A stretch of 55,201 nucleotides of DNA, taken from positions 1 through 55,201 of the forward strand of contig CAJTER010000032.1 in the NCBI GenBank assembly GCA_910575405.1, written 5' to 3'. Positions 7,917 to 17,537 of this stretch are shown one piece after another (position 1 is the first letter of the stretch; the number at the start of each line of letters is the position of its first letter). The translations under genes were made by a program, and so were the position numbers. The notes under the pieces were generated by a model. That model was not told the DNA's origin, ran no database searches, and worked only from the letters and a program-made list of their open reading frames with translations. Source of the stretch: Clostridia bacterium (GTDB lineage Bacteria; Bacillota; Clostridia; Peptostreptococcales; Anaerovoracaceae).

Positions 7917-9163
7917 GCTCCGGCCCCTCCTTTTTTCTTTTTCTTCTTTTTTTCCTTTACCCGATATTTATCAATTGTATAATCCCGTATATCCGTGGAA
8001 AACCCCCGTTTATCCAGCCGCCGATTGATCGCCTTTGCAAAATAAGCGTAAAACACGGCGAATACGGGAATCCCCACGATCATTCCTGCAAAACCAAACA
8101 GGCCTCCTCCGACTAAAATCGCAAACATAACCCAAAAGCTGGAAAGACCTGTGCTATCTCCCAATATTTTAGGTCCGATGAGGTTTCCATCTATCTGCTG
8201 CAAAATCAGGATAAAGATCAAAAAATAAACGCACTGCAGCGGATTCACCATGAGAATCAGCAGAGCAGAGGGTACTGCGCCGATAAAAGGCCCAAAAAAA
8301 GGAATAATATTGGTGATTCCTATAATACAGCTGATAAGCAGTGGATATTCCCATCCTAAAATACTCATTACAATAAAGCAGATAACCCCGATAATCATGG
8401 AGTCGATGAGCTTTCCATTAATAAAGCCTCCAAAGGTCTTGTTTGTAAAGGCAGCTCCATTCAAAAGCCTCTGTGCCCGCTCTTCACTAAAGGTTGCCAA
8501 AATCAGCTTTTTAGACTGGGCGGCGAAAAGATCTTTGCTGTTGAGAAAATAGGCGCAGATAATAATGCCAATAAAGAAACTCTTCACCACATTAATCACA
8601 CCAAATACCCCGGTAGAAATGCTGGTCGCTACTTCCATATAGCTTGGGAGCATTTTTTCCTCCACATAGCTTATGATATTATTCGTCAATCTGGTAATCC
8701 AATTTTCCAGTGTATCCTGAAGCTGAGGATATCTAGTGGTTTTCGCATCGATCCAGTCTACAAAATGCTCCATGCTATCCGGCAGAATACTGACAATATG
8801 CATAATGCTGTCTACAAGGCCCGGAATAATCATCCAGCAGATCCCGCAGATAATGATCCCTAAGAAAAGAATCGAGACAAAGGTTGCAATTCCTTTTGAA
8901 AACGACAGCGCCTTCTTCCTCTTATTAACTTTCGTGCTCACAAGTGCATATAGATTTCTGGTTGTAAAATTATAGACAGGACACAGCAGATACGCAAATA
9001 CCAGCCCGTATATAAACGGAGTCAGAATTCCTGTTACTCTTCCCAAACCCTCTGAGAGCTGCTCAAACCGCTCAACGGCAAAATACACAAGGATACCTGC
9101 TGTTATCACCAGAAAAGCCGTAATTCCCCATTTAAAATGCTTTTCTTCAAAATTAAACTTCAT
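7904..9163 (-). CDS. AI-2E family (PerM/YtvI-like) transporter
   Basis: A 419-residue integral membrane protein with about eight hydrophobic segments, a large loop at about residues 105-190, and the family segment GCIIGITNIIPFFGPFIGAVPSALL-type near residue 290. Family members export signals, ions or organic compounds; the substrate is unknown. The cytoplasmic tail ends in a run of lysines (KEKKKKKKK) whose codons overlap the murB start by 13 bp. It is first in the murB-php-rapZ operon. Upstream (9200-9240) AT-rich DNA contains a TATAAT on the minus strand. Confidence 0.85.
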   Translation of the reverse strand: MKFNFEEKHFKWGITAFLVITAGILVYFAVERFEQLSEGLGRVTGILTPFIYGLVFAYLLCPVYNFTTRNLYALVSTKVNKRKKALSFSKGIATFVSILFLGIIICGICWMIIPGLVDSIMHIVSILPDSMEHFVDWIDAKTTRYPQLQDTLENWITRLTNNIISYVEEKMLPSYMEVATSISTGVFGVINVVKSFFIGIIICAYFLNSKDLFAAQSKKLILATFSEERAQRLLNGAAFTNKTFGGFINGKLIDSMIIGVICFIVMSILGWEYPLLISCIIGITNIIPFFGPFIGAVPSALLILMVNPLQCVYFLIFILILQQIDGNLIGPKILGDSTGLSSFWVMFAILVGGGLFGFAGMIVGIPVFAVFYAYFAKAINRRLDKRGFSTDIRDYTIDKYRVKEKKKKKKKGGAGAWRH

Positions 9164-9395
9164 TCAAACTCTTCCTTCAAATCCTTCAAACGCTTTCATA
9201 CTATTATATACACATTTTTCAGACAATATCATAGTTTCCTCTTTCTTGACACATATTTCGCGTCAGTCAGGCATATTGGAAAGTTTGTATTTAAACTTTC
9301 TACAGTCTGTAAAACCATTTTACAACATTTATATCTCAAAGTCTCTATGTTTTTTAGGATTCTCGGTTTTTTGTGGATTTTTTACAAAAATGGGG

Positions 9396-9423
9396 TTGAT
9401 TTTTTATACCTTTGTTGTATAAT
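9396..9423 (+). promoter_or_regulatory. argGH promoter
   Basis: -35 TTGATT (9396-9401), a 16-bp spacer and -10 TATAAT (9418-9423), about 80 bp upstream of the argG start. The rest of the 338-bp gap 9164-9502 is AT-rich with no gene seen. Confidence 0.65.
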
Positions 9424-9433
9424 TAGCCTATGT

Positions 9434-9471
9434 TTTAAATTTTTATTCATTATATAAATTAATTATTCATT
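9434..9471 (+). promoter_or_regulatory. Two tandem candidate ArgR (ARG) boxes
   Basis: TTTAAATTTTTATTCATT (9434-9451) matches the ArgR consensus WNTGAATWWWWATTCANW at 17 of 18 positions. ATAAATTAATTATTCATT (9454-9471) matches at 15. The boxes are 2 bp apart and lie just downstream of the -10 element, where bound ArgR would block transcription of argGH when arginine is plentiful. No argR gene is in the window. Confidence 0.55.
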
Positions 9472-9502
9472 ATATATACAATGAATGCAAGGAGGAAGAC
9501 AC

Positions 9503-10768
9503 ATGAAAGAAAAAGTAGTTCTGGCTTATTCAGGCGGGCTGGACACCTCAATCATTATGACCTGGTTAAAAGAAAACTATAATTACGACGTAATCGCTGT
9601 ATGCTGCAATGCTGGGCAGAAGGAAGATTTTGATGCAATTGAAAAGAAAGCCCTTGCAACTGGCGCCAGCAAAGCCATTACCATTGACCTGAGAGAAGAA
9701 TTTATTACGGACTTTATCTGGCCCACATTAAAAGCCGGAGCAATCTATGAAAATGAATATATGCTGGGGACTTCCATGGCAAGACCTCTGATGGCCAAAA
9801 AGCTGGTCGAGGTTGCGCAGCAGGAGGAAGCATTCTACATCGCCCACGGCTGTACGGGCAAAGGAAACGATCAGGTCCGTTTCGAAACCACCATCAAGGC
9901 TCTGGATCCTGCTATCAAAATTATCGCTCCCTGGAGATTCTGGGACTTTGAATCCAGAGAAGATCTGCTGGAGTACGCAAAATCACACAATATTCCTATC
10001 AATCAGAGTGAAGCTAAGATTTACAGCCGGGACGAAAACATCTGGCATATCAGCCATGAAGGCGGAGAGCTGGAAAATCCGTGGAACGAGCATTACGACA
10101 CGATTCACGTGCTTTCCATTCCTCCTGAAAAAGCTCCGGATGAGGTTACTTATGTTGATATTGATTTTGAAGCCGGAGTTCCTGTAGGGATCAACGGTGA
10201 AAAAATGGGACCTATTGAGCTGCTGACAAAGCTGAATGAGCTGGGAAGCGCCAATGGCGTCGGTACTGCGGACTTAATTGAAAACCGCCTTGTGGGAATG
10301 AAGTCCCGTGGTGTTTATGAAACGCCGGGAGGAACTATCCTCTTCACAGCCCACTCTGCTTTGGAAAAACTGATTTTAGACCGTGACACGACTCAGTACA
10401 AGTATATTGTAGCGCAGAAATTCGCTCAGCTCTGCTACGACGGCCTCTGGTATACGCCACTCCGTGAAGCGATTTCCGCCTTTGTAGACGAAACACAAAA
10501 GCTGGTTACCGGTACAGTAAAGATGAAGCTTTACAAGGGAAGCGCTGTTGCAGCAGCGCGGAAATCACCGAATTCCCTGTATAATGAAGAATTCGCAACC
10601 TTCAGTAAGGACGAAGTTTACAACCAGAGTGATGCGGAAGGTTTCATCAACCTCTTCTCATTGCCGCTGAAGATCCGTGCAATCCAGAAACAGAACAAAG
10701 AAGGAGGAGTAAAACCGCATGAAGCTTTGGAAAGGAAGGTTCTCAAAGGCGGCGACTTCGTCCGCTGA
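9503..10768 (+). CDS. argG: Argininosuccinate synthase
   Basis: A 421-residue enzyme joining citrulline and aspartate with ATP to argininosuccinate, the penultimate arginine step. The PP-loop [15 protein letters not shown] is at the N-terminus; [14 protein letters not shown] and SREDLLEYA follow. The start at 9503 is chosen because an AGGAGG (9490-9495) precedes it; an in-frame ATG at 9485 lies upstream of that site. The C-terminus runs about 16 codons past the argH start, giving a 50-bp overlap in another frame. Transcribed with argH. Confidence 0.95.
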   Translation: MKEKVVLAYSGGLDTSIIMTWLKENYNYDVIAVCCNAGQKEDFDAIEKKALATGASKAITIDLREEFITDFIWPTLKAGAIYENEYMLGTSMARPLMAKKLVEVAQQEEAFYIAHGCTGKGNDQVRFETTIKALDPAIKIIAPWRFWDFESREDLLEYAKSHNIPINQSEAKIYSRDENIWHISHEGGELENPWNEHYDTIHVLSIPPEKAPDEVTYVDIDFEAGVPVGINGEKMGPIELLTKLNELGSANGVGTADLIENRLVGMKSRGVYETPGGTILFTAHSALEKLILDRDTTQYKYIVAQKFAQLCYDGLWYTPLREAISAFVDETQKLVTGTVKMKLYKGSAVAAARKSPNSLYNEEFATFSKDEVYNQSDAEGFINLFSLPLKIRAIQKQNKEGGVKPHEALERKVLKGGDFVR

Positions 10769-12086
10769 CGAATTCAACGCATCCATTGAGTTTGACCAGA
10801 GACTTTATAAGGATGATATTAAAGGCAGCATGGCCCACGCCGCTATGCTGGGAAAACAAGGCATCATCCCTGCCGATGAAGCTGAACTGATCAGGAAGAC
10901 CTTAAAAGAGATCGAAGCGGATATTGAAGCCGGAAAAGTAGAATTCACCATTGAATCGGAAGATATCCATATGAACATTGAGTCGGTTCTCACAGAGCGC
11001 ATCGGGGATGCCGGGAAAAGACTTCACACTGCCCGCAGCAGAAACGATCAGGTGGCTGTGGATATCCGCCTCTATCTGAAAGACGAAATTGCTGCCATCG
11101 ACGGACTTTTACGAAAGCTGATGGATACCCTTGTAGAGCTGGCTGAGCAGCATCAGGATACGGTGATGCCGGGCTATACCCATTTACAGCGGGCACAGCC
11201 TGTGACCCTGGCCTACCATCTCTTAGCTTACTATCAGATGTTCAATCGAGACAAATCCCGTTTTACAGACTGCCTTGAAAGGATGGACTTTCTGCCATTA
11301 GGTTCCGGAGCTCTGGCAGGGACAACGTATGATACGGATCGGGATTTTCTGGCCCAGGAGCTTGGCTTTAAAGGGGTCTGCCCCAATGCCATGGATGCTG
11401 TGGCAGATCGGGACTTTGCCGTTGAATTCATCAGCTGCTGTTCCATTACCATGATGCATTTATCCAGGTTCTGTGAAGAATTGATCCAGTGGAGCTCTAT
11501 TGAATTCAGCTTTGTGGAAATCGACGATGCCTACTCTACTGGCAGCAGTATCATGCCGCAGAAAAAGAACCCAGATATGGCGGAGCTGATCCGCGGGAAA
11601 ACGGGACGGGTTTACGGCGATCTAATGAGTCTTCTGACGATTATCAAGGGACTGCCCCTGGCCTACAACAAGGATCTGCAGGAGGACAAGCTCCCGGTCT
11701 TTGACGCAGGCGATACACTCAAGGCTTCAGTCAATATTTTTACAGAAATGATCGCCACCATGAAGGTCAATACCCAGAACATGGAGCGGGCCGCCAAGTA
11801 CGGATACATGAACGCCACCGATGCTGCCGATTATCTGGTAACAAAGGGACTCCCCTTCCGCGACTGTCATGAAATCATCGGCCGCATCGTCCTTTACTGT
11901 ATTGGAAAGGGTATTGCCATTGATGAAATGTCCATTGAAGAGTTCAAAGGGTTTTCCGATAAATTTGAAGAGGATATTTACGAAAAAATCGCCATTCGCA
12001 GCTGCATAAAAGCAAAAAAGTCAAAAGGCTCTACCTCCTTTGAGAGTGTAAAGCAGCAGCTGGCTGACATTAAAAAAGAGAAATAG
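10719..12086 (+). CDS. argH: Argininosuccinate lyase
   Basis: A 455-residue lyase cleaving argininosuccinate to arginine and fumarate. It shows KLWKGRFSK at the N-terminus, [12 protein letters not shown], the catalytic histidine in [13 protein letters not shown] and the superfamily signature [12 protein letters not shown]. The start has AAGGAGGAG inside argG; the gene begins 50 bp before the argG stop, so translation is coupled. It is followed by a terminator at 12128. Confidence 0.95.
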   Translation: MKLWKGRFSKAATSSADEFNASIEFDQRLYKDDIKGSMAHAAMLGKQGIIPADEAELIRKTLKEIEADIEAGKVEFTIESEDIHMNIESVLTERIGDAGKRLHTARSRNDQVAVDIRLYLKDEIAAIDGLLRKLMDTLVELAEQHQDTVMPGYTHLQRAQPVTLAYHLLAYYQMFNRDKSRFTDCLERMDFLPLGSGALAGTTYDTDRDFLAQELGFKGVCPNAMDAVADRDFAVEFISCCSITMMHLSRFCEELIQWSSIEFSFVEIDDAYSTGSSIMPQKKNPDMAELIRGKTGRVYGDLMSLLTIIKGLPLAYNKDLQEDKLPVFDAGDTLKASVNIFTEMIATMKVNTQNMERAAKYGYMNATDAADYLVTKGLPFRDCHEIIGRIVLYCIGKGIAIDEMSIEEFKGFSDKFEEDIYEKIAIRSCIKAKKSKGSTSFESVKQQLADIKKEK

Positions 12087-12127
12087 AACGCATAAGTTCC
12101 AATCAAGACAGTACACTAAGAGAAAAA

Positions 12128-12162
12128 ATCCGGTGCTTTTCCATGCGCCGGATCTTTCTTTT
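12128..12162 (+). terminator. Terminator after argH
   Basis: ATCCGGTGC and GCGCCGGAT form a 9-bp stem (one G-T pair) around TTTTCCAT, then CTTTCTTTT. The stem can also act for the convergent permease gene ending at 12167. Confidence 0.75.
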
Positions 12163-12166
12163 GCCG

Positions 12167-13519
12167 TTACCGCCGGAGCCTGCTGTTCCAGTATCCGTAT
12201 AAAAGGTAAATACATATACCGACGAGGGTCCAGCCTCCGAATACCGTCCATGTCACTTTATCAAGCTGCACGGCAAGAACTGCGCACATAAGGATAGCTG
12301 CCGCGGGAATAAAGGGCACAAAGGGCGTCTGAAATTCCCTTCTCAGTCCCGGATGCGTTCTCCGCATTACAATTACAGTAATAGCTGCCAGAGAAAAAGC
12401 CCATAAAGTCCCCATATTGCAAAGCTCGGCAATGGTATCAATGGGAAGCAGCCCTGCCATAATACTTCCAAAAAACCAGACGCAGATTACAGCCCTTCCC
12501 GGCACGCCTTTTTTCGTTACCTTTGAAAACAGCTTAGGCATCAGCCCATCTCTTGCCATAGAATAAATCAGGCGGGATTCACTGCCAATGAACACTAGAG
12601 CTCCCGTGGAAAGTCCTGCAATGGCCCCTGCGGAAACCAGACCAAAGCCCCATCGGATCCCGGCCTTATCCAGGGCAAAGGCAACCGGCGCTGCAATGCC
12701 TTCATATTCGTAATACTTGGCAACTCCTGTAAGCACTAGTGTTACGGCAATATACAAAACAGTCACAATGGCCAGTGACCAAAGCAATGCCCTGGGCATA
12801 TTCTGCTGGGGGTTCTTTACTTCTTCTGCGGAATTGGCGATAGCGTCAAATCCCAGGTAGGCAAAAAACACGACTGCAGCCCCTGAAAACACGCCCTGCC
12901 AGCCAAAAGGAAGGAACGGATCATAATTTTCTGGCCTGATGCTGCCTGCGGCTAGCAGGATAAAGGCCGCGATTACCGTAAGCTTTACAAAGACCAGAAT
13001 ATTTCCCATCCTGGCGCTCTCCTTTGAGCCCCGCAGCTGCAGCAGGGTCATCATTGCAATGAGTGCCATGGCCGGAATATTCATATCTCCCTCTGATAAA
13101 AACTCCCGGGGAATCTGCGGCGGCAAAAGTCCGGATACATAGGCGGACCAGCCCGCCGCAATGGCAGACAAACCCACCACATATTCTAAGGTCAGACACC
13201 AGCCGATAAACCAGGCAAAAATTTCTCCAAGCCCCGCGTACACAAAGGTATACGAGCCTCCTGAGGCCGGCATACAGGAAGCCAGCTCCGCATAACAGAG
13301 CGCTGCGCAGCCGCAGGCAATTCCGGAAATAATGAAGGAAAGAACCAGCCCCGGGCCCGCATGCTCCGCTGCCGCAACCCCTGTAATGACAAAGAGTCCG
13401 GATCCGATCGTAACTCCTATGCCCATCATAGTCAGCTCGAAAAGACCCAAACTCCTCTGCAGCTTCCCTGTGCGGCTCATGTTGTTTACTGAAATCTTTC
13501 TGAATATACTGTTCTTCAT
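12167..13519 (-). CDS. APC-family amino-acid permease (cationic amino-acid transporter-like)
   Basis: A 450-residue protein with about 12 hydrophobic helices. The N-terminal LGLFELTMMGIGVTIGSGLFV holds the substrate-binding G-[SG]-G loop of the amino acid-polyamine-organocation superfamily; PASGGSYTFVYAGLGE and FFAYLGFDAIANSAEEVKNPQ are typical of the CAT/YfnA branch. It probably imports an amino acid, and its position next to argGH makes arginine or lysine plausible, but this is inference. No ribosome site precedes the ATG; the promoter at 13527-13556 puts the transcript start at or next to it. A later in-frame ATG (about residue 14) also lacks a clear site. Confidence 0.85.
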   Translation of the reverse strand: MKNSIFRKISVNNMSRTGKLQRSLGLFELTMMGIGVTIGSGLFVITGVAAAEHAGPGLVLSFIISGIACGCAALCYAELASCMPASGGSYTFVYAGLGEIFAWFIGWCLTLEYVVGLSAIAAGWSAYVSGLLPPQIPREFLSEGDMNIPAMALIAMMTLLQLRGSKESARMGNILVFVKLTVIAAFILLAAGSIRPENYDPFLPFGWQGVFSGAAVVFFAYLGFDAIANSAEEVKNPQQNMPRALLWSLAIVTVLYIAVTLVLTGVAKYYEYEGIAAPVAFALDKAGIRWGFGLVSAGAIAGLSTGALVFIGSESRLIYSMARDGLMPKLFSKVTKKGVPGRAVICVWFFGSIMAGLLPIDTIAELCNMGTLWAFSLAAITVIVMRRTHPGLRREFQTPFVPFIPAAAILMCAVLAVQLDKVTWTVFGGWTLVGICIYLLYGYWNSRLRR

Positions 13520-13526
13520 ATTTACC

Positions 13527-13556
13527 AGTATATTAGGGGCAGGCTATAATATACAA
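13527..13556 (-). promoter_or_regulatory. Permease promoter giving a probable leaderless mRNA
   Basis: On the minus strand -35 TTGTAT (13551-13556), an 18-bp spacer and -10 TATACT (13527-13532), then only 7 nt to the ATG. There is no Shine-Dalgarno sequence. Confidence 0.5.
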
Positions 13557-13632
13557 AAAAAATACCCGAAAGGACATTTTCATACAATATGATGAACATG
13601 CCTCTTCCAGGTATGAGCCGCTTGATCGCGTC

Positions 13633-14541
13633 TCAGGCAGCTTTTATATTCTCAATTTCTGGTATCAGTTCCACATAAACATTATCGTATTCTTCTTTTA
13701 ATACGCCTATGATTTCATCGTGAGCCTGCTTCAGCTCCTTGATACTGATCAGGTCGCCTTCCTGCAGAATATATATTTCAATCCATATTTTTCTTCCTGT
13801 CTTAATGATATCCAGGAAATTAACATCAAATTTATGCTGCTGCAAAAATCCGTCCACTACTCTGCGGACATGATCGACCACTTCCTTTTTGGGAGCAAAG
13901 AGAATCAAATTTTTGATGCTTCCCCAGAACATGGAGATAGGCTCTTTCAGCAGGATAAGCGCCATGATAATGGCAATACCCGGATCAATGTAAGGTGACA
14001 GCCATGCCAGTGCAGTCCTCTGCAAAATCAATTGAATGACGAAGGCAGCTCCCACACCCAATGTACTCAGAGCATCCAGCTTCCAGATATAGATCTCCGC
14101 CTTGACTGTAGGCGATGAATACCGCTTGTTCATATGATTCAACACCAGATACATGGTTACGCAGCAGGCTGATACTGCCAGCTCAAATACTGCAATGGCG
14201 CCGGCGTTTACTGTATGCCCTCCATCCATGATCATCTGAACACTCTCCACAATCAGCTGTGCTGTTATGAAAATCAGCAATCCAGTTTTTATCATAATGA
14301 ACAGGGATTCCACCTGAGAAAACCCATAGGGCCTTTTTTCTGTCACCGGCTTGTACAGCAGCGGAACCAAAATCATAAAGGGCCCCAGCATAATGATATC
14401 CGCGATATCATACACACAATCCATAAGGACAGCATGTGAGCCTGTAATAAAGGCCATGATACATTCTGACAGCAGAAAAGCAGCGCTTCCGGCAAATGAC
14501 AACTTTAAAATTCGTTTTTCAATTCGTAAACTTTCGTCCAC
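13633..14541 (-). CDS. Cation diffusion facilitator family metal transporter
   Basis: About 302 residues with six membrane helices and a cytoplasmic C-terminal domain (after about residue 200). The CDF core appears as SHAVLMDCVYDIADII in helix 2 and AEIYIWKLDALSTLGVG in helix 5. Some metal-site positions differ from the classical HD-x-x-D, so the ion is uncertain. The GTG start at 14541 is preferred because AAAGGAG lies 7 bp upstream and a TATAAT (14566-14571) precedes it; an upstream in-frame ATG at 14607 would lie before this promoter. It would export divalent metals by proton exchange. Confidence 0.78.
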   Translation of the reverse strand: MDESLRIEKRILKLSFAGSAAFLLSECIMAFITGSHAVLMDCVYDIADIIMLGPFMILVPLLYKPVTEKRPYGFSQVESLFIMIKTGLLIFITAQLIVESVQMIMDGGHTVNAGAIAVFELAVSACCVTMYLVLNHMNKRYSSPTVKAEIYIWKLDALSTLGVGAAFVIQLILQRTALAWLSPYIDPGIAIIMALILLKEPISMFWGSIKNLILFAPKKEVVDHVRRVVDGFLQQHKFDVNFLDIIKTGRKIWIEIYILQEGDLISIKELKQAHDEIIGVLKEEYDNVYVELIPEIENIKAA

Positions 14542-14642
14542 AATTTCACTCCTTTCGACGTTACTATTATACGCCGCTCTTGTTGTACTGTGTTGCCGTT
14601 TTTTCAATAAAAATTTGCTGTATTTGCTGCCTTTCTCTGGCT

Positions 14643-15032
14643 TTATTTTACTAATTTGCTATTCGCTTTTGCCTGAAACGCTTCATCCTTTACAATAAAC
14701 CGCTCATGCTCACCTTCTCCAATGAGTCCGGTGTCATCCCTGGCAGTAACGCGAAACGTCAGCTTTCTTCCATCCACTGAAGTGAGTTCGCTCTCACAGG
14801 TAACCTCCATCCCCAGAGGCGTTGCTGCCGTGTGCCGGATATTAAGGGCTGTCCCAACGCTGCCGCTTCCTTCTTCCAAATGCGGCGTGATACTCTTCCA
14901 TGCCGTTTCTTCCATCAGCGCAACCATCGCCGGAGTGGCAAAGACTTTCAAGGTACCGCTTCCCATAGCCAGGGCGCTGTTTGATTCTTCCACCTTTGTT
15001 TTTTGTATTCCTTTAATTCCCGCTTCTAACAT
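14643..15032 (-). CDS. Thioesterase, FlK-like hot-dog protein
   Basis: A 129-residue hot-dog protein with the pattern ATPAMVALMEETAWKS, GSGSVGTALNIRHTAATPLG and GEGEHERFIV. These match the fluoroacetyl-CoA thioesterase (FlK)-like family, where a Thr/Ser, Glu and His form the active site; here the E in MEETA and H in IRHTAATP are present. Most members act on unknown acyl-CoAs. GGGAGGAG precedes the ATG. It lies 100 bp upstream of the CDF gene, which has its own start signals. Confidence 0.78.
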   Translation of the reverse strand: MLEAGIKGIQKTKVEESNSALAMGSGTLKVFATPAMVALMEETAWKSITPHLEEGSGSVGTALNIRHTAATPLGMEVTCESELTSVDGRKLTFRVTARDDTGLIGEGEHERFIVKDEAFQAKANSKLVK

Positions 15033-15116
15033 AGTTTTCTCCTCCCATGCGTTTACCGCATTATTTGTGTTTTGCTTCTTTTACTGGAATACTTTAACAT
15101 GATGCCTTTGTTCTTG

Positions 15117-16682
15117 TCAATCATCCAAAATGGCCCTGAGTACCTGTTCCAGTTCATTTTTCTTAATGGGCTTTGACAGATGGCAGTTCATACCAGCTTC
15201 TCTGGATGCCTTAATGTCCTCCATAAAAGCATTTCCCGTCAGAGCGATAATTGGAATATCTCTTCCCCATCCTGCCATTTTCCGAATCCGTCTCGTTGCT
15301 TCATAGCCATCCATAACTGGCATTTGAATATCCATCAGAATCAGATCGTAACAGCTCCCCTCCTCTGCAATAATCTCCACCGCCTGCTGTCCGTTCCTAG
15401 CCCATCTGACCTGAGCCTCCATCAGTTCCAAGATATCTTTTAAGACATCTGCCGTAATTTCATTATCCTCTACCAGCAAAATATGTCTTCCTTTACAGTG
15501 CCATGCTGCAGAGGTTTTTTCGCTGCTTCCAAACTCTGTCCATTCCTGAGCTGCAAGTTCCAAAGTCAGGTTTACTGTCACAATGGTTCCCTCTCCCAGT
15601 CTGCTTTCCACGGAAAGCTCTCCTCCCATTAGGTCGACTAGGCTTTTTGTAATGGACATGCCAAGGCCAGTTCCCTCAACGCCTTCTGACTCAGCGCTGT
15701 GTTCCTTTGCAAAAGGCTCAAAAAGGATCTGCTGGAAGGTCTCGGACATACCATATCCGTTATCATATACTTTTATCATGTACGTAGCAAGCGCATCAGT
15801 GCTGTGAATTTCCTTTAACTGAAATAGCAATTTACCGCCTCTCTGCGTGTACTTTACGGCATTGGATAAAATGTTAATCAGCACCTGGCGTATCCGTACC
15901 GGGTCACCCATCACCCGGTTATGTTCCAACTTCCACTCTGTACCCATAAGCTGTGCCTTTACAGAGGCCTCCGCATGTATCAGATCCGCAACATCCTGCA
16001 GCATCTCCGTCATACCGAAGGCTTTGCGTTCCATGGTCAAGCGGCCGCTTTCGATCCGTTCCATATCCAGCACATCATTAACTAGCTCTAGTAAATGCGT
16101 AGAAGCCCTTGAGATCCTCTGAAGATAGTCCCTCACCCGTTCCTGCTCTTCCATATGCTCAATTGCCAGATCCGTAAGTCCCATAATCGCATTCATCGGT
16201 GTCCTCATATCATGAGAAATCGTTGTTAAAAACCGGCTTTTCGCTGCACTCGTCCTCTTGGCCTCCCGTAAATCCTCCTGTATTCGATCCATACAGGCCC
16301 TCTCTCTTGAGCGCTCGGAAATATTGATGATCAAAGTTTCACCCAACTCTCCGTAAGTCTGCAAAAAGCTCCAACAGGTTTTGCACCAAAGGGTTTCACC
16401 GGTTTGAATGTTCGTTAGATAGCATTCCAGCTCCCGCTCTTTCTGGCTCCTGAGAATGGTCAAATCCGGAGTCGGGATCAAGCCAATCCTGTTCAGCGTT
16501 TGTGCCGCTGCTCCTTCTTTTTCCTGCCGGACGCCCAGTATACGTTCGGCATTTGGGCTGATGTACTCAATTTTACCGGAATTTGCATCTGCAGCAATCA
16601 GGATTTCTTCCAAATTGGCGAAAATCGTCTGAAAAAAATTCTGCCAATAATCCCTTCGATCATCTCTTTTTCCTATCAGCAT
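15117..16682 (-). CDS. Hybrid sensor histidine kinase/response regulator
   Basis: 521 residues. A PAS-like domain (about 10-125; AADANSGKIEYISPNAERILG) precedes a HisKA dimerisation domain with the phospho-acceptor histidine in TISHDMRTPMNA (about 155). A HATPase domain follows (NILSNAVKYT, YDNGYGMSE, GTGLGMSITKSLVDLMGG). The C-terminal receiver has LLVEDNEIT, the acceptor aspartate in LILMDIQMPVMDG, LTGNA and LSKPIKK. No membrane segment is seen, so it is probably cytoplasmic. No output gene is adjacent; the signal and final target are unknown. Confidence 0.92.
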   Translation of the reverse strand: MLIGKRDDRRDYWQNFFQTIFANLEEILIAADANSGKIEYISPNAERILGVRQEKEGAAAQTLNRIGLIPTPDLTILRSQKERELECYLTNIQTGETLWCKTCWSFLQTYGELGETLIINISERSRERACMDRIQEDLREAKRTSAAKSRFLTTISHDMRTPMNAIMGLTDLAIEHMEEQERVRDYLQRISRASTHLLELVNDVLDMERIESGRLTMERKAFGMTEMLQDVADLIHAEASVKAQLMGTEWKLEHNRVMGDPVRIRQVLINILSNAVKYTQRGGKLLFQLKEIHSTDALATYMIKVYDNGYGMSETFQQILFEPFAKEHSAESEGVEGTGLGMSITKSLVDLMGGELSVESRLGEGTIVTVNLTLELAAQEWTEFGSSEKTSAAWHCKGRHILLVEDNEITADVLKDILELMEAQVRWARNGQQAVEIIAEEGSCYDLILMDIQMPVMDGYEATRRIRKMAGWGRDIPIIALTGNAFMEDIKASREAGMNCHLSKPIKKNELEQVLRAILDD

Positions 16683-16839
16683 TCAAACCCCTCCCTAAAT
16701 TTCTAATTAGTTCCATTATAATATGAATAGTTTACACAGGAGTGAATTATTTTACGACAAAATGCGACATGAGACTTCTTTCCTGGTTTCATAAAAAATC
16801 AATTTATCCGAAATTTATACGAAATGCCTCTTGCATTTA

Positions 16840-16854
16840 TGCTATACTTGCTAT
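16840..16854 (+). promoter_or_regulatory. Extended -10 element placing transcript start at the ATG
   Basis: TGCTATACT (16840-16848) is an extended -10 (TGn-TATACT) ending 6 nt before the ATG at 16855. No ribosome binding site is present, which suggests a leaderless mRNA. Confidence 0.5.
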
Positions 16855-17493
16855 ATGAGTATAATTTATTTATCGGAAACTGCACATCCGCTTATGAAAG
16901 AATATTTGAAAAATCGGGGCTTTCAAATTCACCTTGTCAGAGCCACAGATCGGACCTACGATCCGGTATCCGCCCATCCGGATATGTATATGTGCAGCCT
17001 CGGTCCCGAAGGCCCTGTTTTTTTCGGAAATCCCGCTGAGTTGGGCTACTCTTATCCTGAGAATATCGTATTTAATGCTGCCTGTACCGGCCACTTTCTG
17101 ATTCACAATTTCAACTATACGTCCCCGTCTCTTTTAAGCGCCACAGGGGCCATGCGCCGCATCCATGTGTCCCAAGGGTATGCCAAATGCAATATTGTCA
17201 TTGTAGATGAGACCTCTATCATTACTTCGGATAAGGGAATCTTTAGGGCCTGCTGCAAAGAGCTGGATGTTCTGCTGATCCGTCCGGGCTTTGTCCGGCT
17301 CCGCAACTTTCCCTATGGATTCCTGGGCGGCGCTTCCGGCCGGATCGGCTCCTGCCTTGTGTTTAACGGAAATCTCGGCGCCCACCCTGATTGTAAAAAA
17401 ATTACGGCCTTTATCAAAAGCCGCAATTTAGAACTGATCGATTTTCCCCAGTATGATCTGGAGGATATTGGAAGTCTTGTGCATCAGCCATAG
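16855..17493 (+). CDS. DUF6873 family (GME-fold) protein
   Basis: About 212 residues. The repeated pattern of short hydrophobic strands (HPDMYMCSLG; ENIVFNAACTG; HVSQGYAKCNIVIVDETSIITSDKGI; LLIRPGFVRLRNFPYGFLGGASG; SCLVFNGNLGAHPDC) resembles the guanidino-group-modifying-enzyme-like fold assigned to DUF6873 proteins in clostridia. The enzymatic role is unknown. ATG at 16855 is preferred over TTG at 16831 since the latter would sit ahead of the -10 element. It is a single-gene unit convergent with the polysaccharide deacetylase gene. Confidence 0.65.
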   Translation: MSIIYLSETAHPLMKEYLKNRGFQIHLVRATDRTYDPVSAHPDMYMCSLGPEGPVFFGNPAELGYSYPENIVFNAACTGHFLIHNFNYTSPSLLSATGAMRRIHVSQGYAKCNIVIVDETSIITSDKGIFRACCKELDVLLIRPGFVRLRNFPYGFLGGASGRIGSCLVFNGNLGAHPDCKKITAFIKSRNLELIDFPQYDLEDIGSLVHQP

Positions 17494-17511
17494 CACCTGC
17501 GAAAAGAGTCT

Positions 17512-17532
17512 GAAAGCGAAAACTTTTGCTTC
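17512..17532. terminator. Possible weak bidirectional terminator
   Basis: GAAAGCGAAAAC faces TTTTGCTTC between two convergent genes. The stem is short and bulged. Confidence 0.3.
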
Positions 17533-17537
17533 AAGCT

